Positions 17,362 through 24,801 of a stretch of DNA of 64,000 nt are shown piece by piece. The DNA comes from Phaeobacter sp. G2 (GTDB taxonomy: Bacteria > Pseudomonadota > Alphaproteobacteria > Rhodobacterales > Rhodobacteraceae), in contig CP104101.1 of the NCBI GenBank assembly GCA_025163595.1, positions 62,001 through 126,000 of the forward strand. Reading direction: 5' to 3'. The notes beneath the pieces were generated by a model. That model saw only the letters and a program-made list of their open reading frames with translations. It had not been told where the DNA came from and searched no databases. Position numbers and translations under genes: made by a program. Position 1 is the first letter of the stretch. The number at the start of each line of letters is the position of its first letter.

Positions 17362-17569
17362 CTTTCATTCTCCTTGCTTTCCAGCAAGATAGGGGAAATT
17401 TCGCAACCCAGTTTAGAATGTGCCCCGCTACACAGAGCTTGTTGCAACCATCCAGAAATGTCACCGGCTGCGCAAAACAGAAACGTCACCAAGAGGCGTG
17501 ACGTAAGCAAGGCTTAGCAGCCCGTAGACCCCAAATATCGGAGGGCAGAAAAGCCTTGCGGGGCTCAGG

Positions 17570-17842
17570 TCATAAACCGAGCTTTCGCCGCTCTTTCTTA
17601 TTGTAGAATGCTTTGATGCCGTCTTCGCGCAGGATCTCTTCAAAGGCGCGCCAGGCGAGGCCATCACCGAAAAAGGGCGGGTTATCGGAAACCGTCAACG
17701 TGCCGAACTGGTTCTCCACGGACAGGATCCAGCCGGGATCGATGCTGGTCCGGTAGATCTCAACATCGAAATGATGCCCGTCGATGACGACGGATTGCGT
17801 GTAATCGGAGAAGATGATTTCTGGATCGTCGTCGGCAGTCAT
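17570..17842 (-). CDS. Small conserved-looking passenger protein of the ISNCY element
   Basis: A 90-residue acidic protein (starts MTADDDPEIIFSDYTQSV) lying 17 bases after the transposase stop and inside the element. It has alternating hydrophobic and charged residues that suggest beta strands, an IDPGWILSVEN segment and a basic KKERRKLGL tail. No known domain is recognised. Its position within the terminal repeats implies that it travels with the element; it might regulate transposition or act independently. The frame is open further upstream, but that extension overlaps the transposase. Confidence 0.65.
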   Translation of the reverse strand: MTADDDPEIIFSDYTQSVVIDGHHFDVEIYRTSIDPGWILSVENQFGTLTVSDNPPFFGDGLAWRAFEEILREDGIKAFYNKKERRKLGL

Positions 17843-17858
17843 GCCTGCATTCTTGGGC

Positions 17859-19211
17859 CTATTCAGCCACGTGCACAATCTTCTTCTTGGCCCGCGACCC
17901 TGACGGTCGACCTGGTCTCCGGCCATTCGGTTTATAACCCATCTTCTCTGAATTGGTCCGCACCTTGGGCTTGGGTGGGGCGGCCTCCTGCATCTCTTTG
18001 ATGTGTTCGAGGACAGCGCTCAGGCGTTTGTTGCTGGTGATAGCCGCATGGGTCACGCGCTGATCCATGTCGAAGATTTTGTAGGGCAGGGAACGGCCTT
18101 TCCAGCGCACCTCAAACCGGCCATCCACGAAGGCGTAGGTGTCTACATACTTGCCGACCAGGCCGCGTGTGATCTCGCTTTCCTCGAGCATGATCCGCTT
18201 GCGGTCATAGGAAAATGTAAGCTGCTTTCCGACGTATCGGTTCTCACGCCAGCACAGCACTTCCGCCAAACGATCCGGTTCCACATTCAGCGCCCGGTGC
18301 AGGTTGTCCGGTTTGGCCGGGGCCTTGGCAAACTTGGCGTTGAAGCGGGCCTTGAAGCCTTCCCGAAAGGCGTTTCCGGCCTCCATATTCGAAACACCTG
18401 CCAGTCTCAGCTCTTTGACAAGCCGGTCCTGAAGCGTGCGGTTGGCGCGTTCCACGCGGCCCTTCGCCTGGCTTGAGTTGGCGCACAAAATCTCAATGTT
18501 CAGCTCACTCAAAGCGCGCCCGAACTGGGTGATCCGCGCGCCGCCCTTGGCGTCTTCCTTGGCCACGCGAAACACCGTGTGCTTGCCACTGTAAAATGCA
18601 ACCGGCCTCCCATGGGTATGCAGGTAGCTCTCAAGCGCTTCGAAGTAACTGAAGGTGCTCTCGGATTTGACAAACCGCAGGTCCATCAACGTGCTGGTGG
18701 CATCGTCGATGAACACGAGCAGGGTGCAGGGACCGCCCCGATCCTCGAACCAGCGGTGATCGGAGCCGTCAATTTGTATGAGCTCGCCAAAGCATTCTCT
18801 GCGCAATCTCGGCTGATGAAATGTACGACGCTGTTTGCGCGAAAGCCAAAGACCGTCTTCCTGCATCCACTTGCGAACCGTCTCGCGCGACACCTTGAAC
18901 CCATGATGCTCGGCCAGCATCTCCGCTGCCAGGGTCGGCCCAAAGTCGGGATAGTTCTCTTTGATCAGCGACAGCGCGTAATCCCGTTTGGCTTTGTGGA
19001 TGCGATTGTTCGGGGGTTTGCCACGTGCCTTGTGACGGATCGCCGCCGCGCCATCCTGACGATACAGCTTCAACAGCCGGAAGATCTGCCGACGCGTCAG
19101 TGCCAGCATGTTCGCCGCATTGTCGACGCTCAACCGACAGTCATCGACCTGTGCCAAAACCTCAACGCGGTTCAACTCGCGCTCGCTCATCATCACCCAT
19201 CCCATGCCCAT
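17859..19211 (-). CDS. ISNCY-family (IS1202 group) transposase
   Basis: A 450-residue DDE transposase. Winged-helix domains at the N-terminus (about 10-130) include RLSVDNAANMLALTRRQIFR. The catalytic core shows ELIQIDGSDHRWF (first Asp, about 148), VFIDDATST (second Asp) and KGRVERANRTLQDRL (Glu). A Lys/Arg-rich tail ends the protein. The frame is complete and starts just inside the right inverted repeat after GAGGGAG; an ATG two codons later is equally possible. It may be functional. Confidence 0.88.
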   Translation of the reverse strand: MGMGWVMMSERELNRVEVLAQVDDCRLSVDNAANMLALTRRQIFRLLKLYRQDGAAAIRHKARGKPPNNRIHKAKRDYALSLIKENYPDFGPTLAAEMLAEHHGFKVSRETVRKWMQEDGLWLSRKQRRTFHQPRLRRECFGELIQIDGSDHRWFEDRGGPCTLLVFIDDATSTLMDLRFVKSESTFSYFEALESYLHTHGRPVAFYSGKHTVFRVAKEDAKGGARITQFGRALSELNIEILCANSSQAKGRVERANRTLQDRLVKELRLAGVSNMEAGNAFREGFKARFNAKFAKAPAKPDNLHRALNVEPDRLAEVLCWRENRYVGKQLTFSYDRKRIMLEESEITRGLVGKYVDTYAFVDGRFEVRWKGRSLPYKIFDMDQRVTHAAITSNKRLSAVLEHIKEMQEAAPPKPKVRTNSEKMGYKPNGRRPGRPSGSRAKKKIVHVAE

Positions 19212-19322
19212 TCTCCCTCAGTATATGAACGGAGAGTGACATTCCTGAATTGCTCATGGGTTACATTTTAGCTTTGCGGCTAAACACATTCATCCGGTAA
19301 TAGTAGTTATGTTAAGTAACTT

Positions 19323-20069
19323 TCAAGATATTTCCATCCTGTGCCACTCGCGATTCTGAGAGAAGCTTTTCAAGATGTGCCGCAACATTTCGTTCGGCGG
19401 CCATCGCAATATGCGGATCGGATTTCTTGTAAACAAAGCGGCAGTGTTTTTGACTGTATCAGGGGTGTCCGCCAGGTGTTCAAGGATCTCCGCTTCCCGA
19501 CGCATCCGGTTGGCGAGCAGCTTTTTTGCATAGGGTTGCGGATGCGGGAGAACCGGACCGTGTCCCGGCAGGCAAATCTTGTCATCACGTTCTATCAGAC
19601 GCTTAAGGTGAGCACAGTAATCATGCATGTTGCCGTCGGGCGGGCTCACGATTGAGCTGTTCCAACTCATGATATGATCGCCTGTAAACAAAACCCTGTC
19701 CGGTCGCGCAAAGCAAAGGTGATCGCTGACATGGCCCGGTGTGTGCAGGACGGTAAGACCAGCGATTACCTCGCCGTCCTCTAGGAACGCGTCAGGTTGA
19801 AAGGCGTCGTCCGGAAATGCCTGCGACACATAAACGGGCAGACCGGTTCGCTCGCGCAATATCGGGGCTGCGCCGAAGTGATCAGAATGGTGATGAGTGA
19901 CGAGAATACCGGCTGGATTGGGTCCCAAACTGTCGATAATCGCGTCGAGATGAAGGCTGTCTTCCACCCGACCGGAGTCGATAATGAACCGGCCCTCGGA
20001 TGTATCGACGATATAGGTATTCGTACCATGATAGGTCATCTCTCCGGGATTGTTGGTCACGTCCGTCAA
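19323..20069 (-). CDS. MBL-fold metallo-hydrolase
   Basis: Metallo-beta-lactamase-fold hydrolase of about 248 residues. The metal-binding motif THHHSDHFG (about 58-66) is present, followed by HTPGHVSDHL, FTGDHIM and LPGHGP, giving the usual dinuclear site ligands. Family members of this type (with NNPG and TYHGTNTYIV at the N-terminus) resemble LACTB2/YflN-like hydrolases; the substrate is unknown. The apparent start is TTG, right after an in-frame stop, and relatives usually have 10-20 more residues before NNPG. The 5' end may therefore be truncated in this insertion-rich stretch. It is the only non-transposon gene between the two catabolic blocks. Confidence 0.75.
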   Translation of the reverse strand: MTDVTNNPGEMTYHGTNTYIVDTSEGRFIIDSGRVEDSLHLDAIIDSLGPNPAGILVTHHHSDHFGAAPILRERTGLPVYVSQAFPDDAFQPDAFLEDGEVIAGLTVLHTPGHVSDHLCFARPDRVLFTGDHIMSWNSSIVSPPDGNMHDYCAHLKRLIERDDKICLPGHGPVLPHPQPYAKKLLANRMRREAEILEHLADTPDTVKNTAALFTRNPIRILRWPPNEMLRHILKSFSQNREWHRMEIS

Positions 20070-20306
20070 GTTTCTCTAATCGCCTTGGTCAAGTGCTGAT
20101 CGGTCTGCGTTTAGTCCTGCGCGCCGGGCTCTGAGATTCTCTCCGCGGTCACCGCGTGGGGCCGCATATTTGCGTTCAGGGTTGGAAGGATCGAAATGGT
20201 GTGCGCGGTCGGCACCGCAGTTGATGGAGCGATCTCTTCCTCGCCGCGCGTCCCGGCTGGACGCATGTCTACACGCGATGGAACAGCGCCGGTTTCAGCG
20301 GCTCTG

Positions 20307-21327
20307 TCACGAGGGTATTGCCTCCTGGTAGGGCGTGTTGGTGGTCCACATGACATGCAGGATGACTGCGAGCTTCCTCGCGAGCGCCACCTTGGCTTTC
20401 CGCGGGCCAGTTCTCCCGGCAATCGCCTTGGCCCAGTCACGGAGACGGTGGCCTCCTATGGCACGGCAGAAGATCGCGTTTGCTGCCTCGTACAGGCATT
20501 TTCGCGTAAATGTGTCTCCCCACTTCGAAACGCAGCCGTTCCGGCTGATTTCACCGGATTCGTATCGCCTCGGTGTCAGTCCCAGATAGGCCCCTACGCT
20601 AGAGGATTTTCGGAAGCGTGAGGCATCATCGAAGGCCGCGACCACCGCCATTGCCGTGATGGCCCCGACACCCGGAGCCGTCATCAAGAGACGAACGGTC
20701 TCGTGGGTCTTGGCAACGGCCCGGATGCGGCTGTCCAAAGCCGCGATCTGGGCAATGATGTCTCGCCTTGCCTGCATGAGGGCCGCGAAGACAGGAACGA
20801 GTTCGGGCGCGACCGACAATTCCTTGTCGAGAATTTCCTCGGCGCGACGCTTGAACCCGCCCACCCGTTTGCCGAACATCACGCCGAACGTCCTCAGGAG
20901 CCCGCGAATCTCGTTCTCCAGCCGAACGCGCATGCCGACGAGCGCTTCGCGCGCCGTTAACATGGCCCGGTTGACATAGGCATCGTGGCTCTTGATCTGC
21001 ACGGCCTTGAACCAGCCCGTTCGTACAATCTGGGCAAGCCCTCGGGCATCATGCCGGTCCGTCTTGTTCGGCATCATCTTCAGCACGCCGTGCATCCAGG
21101 CAAACGATCGGGAGGTCCCGTTCAGTCAAGGCGTTCCAGAGCCAGACAGCAAGCGGACCGGTTTCCATCCCGATCCGTTCAAGGTTGTCGAACCGGTCAC
21201 GCAGCCAACGGACGATGGCGTCGGGGCACGTCGGCACCTTCGCTTCGCCCAGGATCATGCCGTCCCCGTCAACCACGCAAATCGCTGTCTCGTCCTGCGA
21301 CACATCCAACGCTGCAAATACACCCAT
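20307..21327 (-). pseudogene. IS110-family transposase, frameshifted
   Basis: The first frame (21327 down to about 21090) gives the DEDD N-terminus: ALDVSQDETAICVVDGDG, a Glu-containing METGPLAVWLW, then VCLDAR. The second frame (from about 21095) continues at HGVLKMMPNKTDRHDARGLA and runs through the transposase_20 domain (TAPGVGAITAMAVVAAFDD, near the middle) to the end. The join lacks a few residues (DARHAHGV expected), consistent with a short deletion between GCACGG copies. About 340 residues in total, normal for IS110. IS110 elements lack inverted repeats, so the ends are not marked. Confidence 0.85.
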
Positions 21328-21424
21328 TCCAAATCCTCCGTTTCCTGGCTTCAGCAGCTGCCAAAGCGTCCGGTGTTTCTCTCGATACGATATGAGGTAG
21401 ACCGGTCTGGCGATTACGCTAAAT

Positions 21425-22766
21425 GGTGTAATTTCCCGGATGGCCTGAGGGCATGATCAGGCGGCTTTCGTGGTTATGCTGAGAATGGGGTCCATCTCCT
21501 CCTTGTCGATTTGGGCGAAAGCCTCGACCATCATGTAGCGGCTCGAGGTCTGCCAGTCGTCGTTGGCTTCGAACAGGACGGCTCCGATCAGGCGCATGAT
21601 GGAGGCCTCGTTCGGAAAGATCCCGACGACATCGGCACGGCGCTTCACTTCCTTGTTCAGGCGCTCGATCGGGTTCGTGCTGTGAAGCTTCGTCCGATGC
21701 TGCCGGGGGAAGGACATGTAGGCGAGCACGTCATGCTCGCTGGCGTCCATGAGGTCGGCGAGCTTGGGCCAGCGGGTGCGCAGCTGTTCCGCGACCTTGT
21801 GCCAGATCTCGCCAGCATGGGTGCGGTCGGGTTGATCGAATGCCTGGCGGATCACGGCGGCGACGACGGTATGCTGACCCTTCGACACATGGGCGAGAGC
21901 ATTGCGCATCCAGTGAACGCGGTACCTCTGCCAGGTGGCTTCGAACACCCGCGAGATCGCAGTCCTCAAGCCAGTGTGCGCATCGCTGATCACCAGCCTG
22001 ACTCCGCCGAGGCCCCGGGCCTTCAGGGACCTCAGGAACTCGGTCCAGAAGGTCTCGGCCTCAGAGGGACCGATACCCAGGCCGATGATCTCGCGGCGGC
22101 CTTCAGTGTTCGCGGCGACGGAGATTATGGCCGCGACCGGCACGATGCGCCCGCCTTGGCGGACCTTCAGGTAAGTCGCGTCGAGCCAGACGTAGGGCCA
22201 GTCGCCGGCGAGCGGCCGGTTCAGTAACTCGCCAACGCGCTCGTCGATGTCCTTGCAGAGCTTCGACACCGTGCTCTTCGAGATGCCGGAGAGGCCCATG
22301 GCCTGCACCAGCTCGTCCACGCGGCGGGTCGAGACGCCCCCGATCCACGCCTCTTGGATGACGGCCACCAGCGCTTGCTCCGAGGTCTTGCGGGCCTCGA
22401 GGAAGCCCGGGAAATAGCTGCCCTGCCGCAGCTTCGGCACCCGCAAGTTCAGTGTGCCCAAACGGGTATCGAGCGCGCGCTCTCGATACCCGTTTCTCCA
22501 TGTCGTGCGTTCACCGCTGCGTTCGTGTCGCCCTGCGCCGATCGGGCCGTCAACATCGGCCTCCATGATCAGTTGCAGCACCGCCTCGGCGATGGTGCGA
22601 AGGAAATCGCCCTGGTCATGCTTGGCCAGAAGCTCGGACATGTCCATGTTGGTCTTGGTCATCGGGGTCTCCGTGTGAACCGTGGTTGAAGTCGCCAAAC
22701 TCCACCTCGATCATACACCTCGGTGACCACCCGGGATTACACCGTCGACGGCGCTGAAATTACACC
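21425..22766 (-). mobile_element. IS256-family element
   Basis: An intact IS256-type transposase gene flanked by inverted repeats: GGTGTAATTTC at 21425-21435 and GAAATTACACC at 22756-22766. A second, closely similar repeat (GGTGTAATCCC read inward) ends at about 22743, so the right end could be 23 bases further in. No clear 8-9 bp target duplication was found. Confidence 0.75.
21457..22662 (-). CDS. IS256-family (mutator) transposase
   Basis: A 401-residue transposase of the IS256/MULE class. The catalytic residues are in WPYVWLDATYLKVR (first Asp, about 165), LVISDAHTGLRTA (second Asp, about 231) and STNPIERLNKEVKRR (Glu, about 337), with the conserved RVHWMRNALAHV in between. The ATG preceded by GGAG was chosen; an upstream GTG-type start would add 12 residues. 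The reading frame is complete, so the copy may be active. Confidence 0.93.
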   Translation of the reverse strand: MTKTNMDMSELLAKHDQGDFLRTIAEAVLQLIMEADVDGPIGAGRHERSGERTTWRNGYRERALDTRLGTLNLRVPKLRQGSYFPGFLEARKTSEQALVAVIQEAWIGGVSTRRVDELVQAMGLSGISKSTVSKLCKDIDERVGELLNRPLAGDWPYVWLDATYLKVRQGGRIVPVAAIISVAANTEGRREIIGLGIGPSEAETFWTEFLRSLKARGLGGVRLVISDAHTGLRTAISRVFEATWQRYRVHWMRNALAHVSKGQHTVVAAVIRQAFDQPDRTHAGEIWHKVAEQLRTRWPKLADLMDASEHDVLAYMSFPRQHRTKLHSTNPIERLNKEVKRRADVVGIFPNEASIMRLIGAVLFEANDDWQTSSRYMMVEAFAQIDKEEMDPILSITTKAA

Positions 22767-22970
22767 ACGTGCGCGGACACTACCGGATTGTTCGCGACAA
22801 TCCTCTGGATGCCCTCTGCCACCTGTATACATTGCGCGCGAGGCGGTTCCGGCTCTGTGAAAAACATGCTTTTGTGTCATTGAATTCAAAAACCTTTTGA
22901 CAGTGCAAAACCCGGAAGACGCGACGCCGTCTTTTGCTTTTGTATAGCGATAAAAGGCTGGGTCTGGCGT

Positions 22971-22996
22971 CCAGCGCCGTGTTTCACCGGCGCTGG
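22971..22996 (-). terminator. Hairpin downstream of bioY
   Basis: CCAGCGCCG and CGGCGCTGG form a perfect 9-bp stem with an 8-base loop, 24 bases beyond the bioY stop on the minus strand. No T run follows in that direction, so it may be Rho-assisted or only an mRNA 3' barrier. I see nothing else between it and the IS256 element. Confidence 0.5.
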
Positions 22997-23019
22997 AACA
23001 ATGCAGAGAAGCCCGGCAG

Positions 23020-23586
23020 TCAATCACGGCCCCAATTTTGGAAGCCTGTATACAGAGCCACAGCGATCGCCGCTTTTGTCAGATCCCCAAGAAGGAACGG
23101 GTAAAGTCCTGCGCTCAGCAAATTTTCGCCATAGCCGATAAAGCTACCCAACCAGACTAGCCCGGCGCAATACATCAGTATCGACCCAAAAAGGACCGCG
23201 ACAGATGCCCTGAAGGCAGGCCGAAGTCCTTCCAGTGCTTGAACAATCCATCCAGCAGCCGCCGCTGCAAGTGCGAAGCCTACCAGGTATCCGCCTGTGG
23301 GACCCGCAATATACGCCAGTCCGGCCGGCGCCGGAGGCGTGCCTGCGAAGACCGGCAGGCCAAGCAGACCTTCGAAAAGGTATGTCACAACAACAAGACT
23401 ACTACGCACCGGCCCCAGGAAAAGACCCAGACCCAAGACAACCAGGGTCTGTGTAGACATAGGTACGGGGTAGAACGGCACCACGATTTTGGCGGATAGT
23501 GTCAGAAGAATTGTGCCGACGAGTATTATCGAGATCTCTTGGATAAGTTTTGCGAGTGTTTGGCTTTGACTGGTTTCCAGATTCAT
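23020..23586 (-). CDS. bioY: BioY biotin transporter (S component)
   Basis: Integral membrane biotin-binding protein of 188 residues with about six hydrophobic segments. The BioY signature stretches are clear: KIVVPFYPVPMSTQTLVVL near 33-51, and GLPVFAGTPPAPAGLAYIAG followed by PTGGYLVGF near 75-103. It can import biotin alone or with the ECF module BioMN (family knowledge). It starts 48 bases after the acyl-CoA dehydrogenase gene on the same strand with an AAGGA site, and no terminator lies between. It is therefore probably the last gene of the carboxylase operon, supplying the cofactor its BCCP needs. I saw no BioR-type operator upstream. Confidence 0.93.
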   Translation of the reverse strand: MNLETSQSQTLAKLIQEISIILVGTILLTLSAKIVVPFYPVPMSTQTLVVLGLGLFLGPVRSSLVVVTYLFEGLLGLPVFAGTPPAPAGLAYIAGPTGGYLVGFALAAAAAGWIVQALEGLRPAFRASVAVLFGSILMYCAGLVWLGSFIGYGENLLSAGLYPFLLGDLTKAAIAVALYTGFQNWGRD

Positions 23587-23634
23587 CTTTTTCGTCCTTG
23601 TTTCTGTAGATTGTTACTTTTTGGGATAGTAAGC

Positions 23635-24801
23635 TCACATGCGCTTGGCGACTTCTTCCAACATGACTTCGCTCGCCCCGCCGCCGATGGCCTGCACACG
23701 GGCATCGCGTGACATGCGTTCCACCGGTGTTTCGCGCATATAACCCATGCCGCCGTGAAACTGGACGCAGTCATAAAGCACGCTGTTCACCAGTTCGCCG
23801 CAATAGGCTTTGACCATCGAGACCTCTTTAACGCAGTCACCGCCCGCGGCATCCAGACCGGCGGCGTGATAGACCAGCTGACGTCCTGCAGCGATCCGCG
23901 TCTGACAGTCGGCCAGCCGTTGGCGCACGGCCTGCTTGTCCCACAGAACGCCGCCAAAGGCCCTGCGCTGCTTGACATAATCCACGGTCATGTCCAGCGC
24001 GGTTTGCGCTTCGGCACAGGCCATCGCACCCAGCACAATGCGTTCGTTCTGGAAGTTCTTCATTACCGAATAGAAACCGCGGTTGACCTCGCCCAAGACG
24101 TTTTCGGCCGGGATGCGGACATCTTCGAAGATCAGTTCGGCAGTGTCCGAGCACAGCCAGCCGGTCTTGTTCAACGCCCGTCCGACCGAAAAGCCCGGCG
24201 TGCCTTTTTCGACCGCAAATATGGTGATCCCGCGCGACCCCTTGGCATCGGGATCGGTCTTGGCACCGACAATGTAGAGATCGCCATGCACGCCGTTGGT
24301 GATGAACATCTTGGTGCCGTTCAGCACCCAATCCGACCCGTCCCGCACCGCGCGGGAGCGCATGCCCGCCACGTCCGAGCCCGCGCCCGGTTCGGTCACA
24401 GCAACGGCGGTGATCATTTCGCCCGAGACGATCGACGGCATCCAGCGCGCCTTCTGTTCGGGCGTGCCGGCGTTTTCCAGATGCGGCGAGGCCATGTCGG
24501 TGTGGACCAGAACCGTGGCCGAGAACCCGCCGAAAGTGGATCGCCCGACCTCTTCGGCCAAAACCACGCTGGACATCACGTCCAGCCCCGCGCCGCCATA
24601 CTGTTCGTCATAGCGCATCCCCAGCACGCCGAGATCACCCATCCGGCGCAGCACGTCGCGGGGTACCTTGCCCTCCTCTTCCCAGGGCTCGGCCTTGGCG
24701 GTCACCTCGGTTTCGATGAACCGGCGCAGCTGGTTGCGGATCATCTGGAGGTCTTCGTTGAACAGGCCGGAGGCCGCGGTGATGTTGTCTTGTTTGGTCA
24801 T
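23635..24801 (-). CDS. Acyl-CoA dehydrogenase of the citronellyl/isovaleryl type
   Basis: FAD enzyme of 388 residues that likely desaturates a branched acyl-CoA before carboxylation. It has AVTEPGAGSDVAGM (substrate and flavin loop) and QFHGGMGYMRETP. The usual MCAD Glu is absent (QAIGGGASEV), and the Glu253 of NERIVLG sits at the isovaleryl/long-chain position. Its ATG overlaps the end of the biotin carboxylase gene by four bases. The order carboxyltransferase, hydratase, biotin carboxylase, acyl-CoA dehydrogenase is that of liu/atu clusters; AtuD (citronellyl-CoA dehydrogenase) is the closest functional analogue I can suggest, without proof. Confidence 0.85.
   Translation of the reverse strand: MTKQDNITAASGLFNEDLQMIRNQLRRFIETEVTAKAEPWEEEGKVPRDVLRRMGDLGVLGMRYDEQYGGAGLDVMSSVVLAEEVGRSTFGGFSATVLVHTDMASPHLENAGTPEQKARWMPSIVSGEMITAVAVTEPGAGSDVAGMRSRAVRDGSDWVLNGTKMFITNGVHGDLYIVGAKTDPDAKGSRGITIFAVEKGTPGFSVGRALNKTGWLCSDTAELIFEDVRIPAENVLGEVNRGFYSVMKNFQNERIVLGAMACAEAQTALDMTVDYVKQRRAFGGVLWDKQAVRQRLADCQTRIAAGRQLVYHAAGLDAAGGDCVKEVSMVKAYCGELVNSVLYDCVQFHGGMGYMRETPVERMSRDARVQAIGGGASEVMLEEVAKRM

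Larger units (their letters stand above)
12404..17409 (-). mobile_element. IS30-family element, split by a nested IS66-type element
   Basis: The two halves of one IS30-type transposase gene flank the IS66-type insertion. Imperfect terminal inverted repeats are visible: GTTGCGACGGTTTCCGCTATCT beginning at 12404 resembles, on the other strand, GTTGCGAAATTTCCCCTATCT ending near 17409. Removing the insert gives an element of about 1.06 kb, normal for IS30. The exact outer ends and the 2-3 bp target duplication are not resolved. Confidence 0.75.
17459..19265 (-). mobile_element. ISNCY (IS1202-like) element
   Basis: A 1.8-kb element bounded by imperfect inverted repeats of about 35 bp. The left end begins TGTCACCGGCTGCGCAAAAC and the right end, read inward, begins TGTAACCCATGAGCAATTCA; a further TCAC block matches about 25 bp inside both ends. 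It carries a transposase and a small passenger gene on the minus strand. No target duplication could be fixed by eye. Confidence 0.78.

Noticed and set aside
20111..20440. A 109-codon open frame beside the MBL-fold gene
   Set aside because: It overlaps the end of the IS110 transposase on the same strand, is basic and low-complexity, and resembles no protein family. Nothing else convincing is visible in 20070-20306.
22916..22933. AAGACG/CGTCTT hairpin followed by T-rich sequence on the plus strand
   Set aside because: A short 6-bp stem with no plus-strand gene upstream to terminate.
23587..23634. Search for a BioR-type operator or separate promoter before bioY
   Set aside because: No palindrome of the TTATCTATAA type is present and the gap is short.
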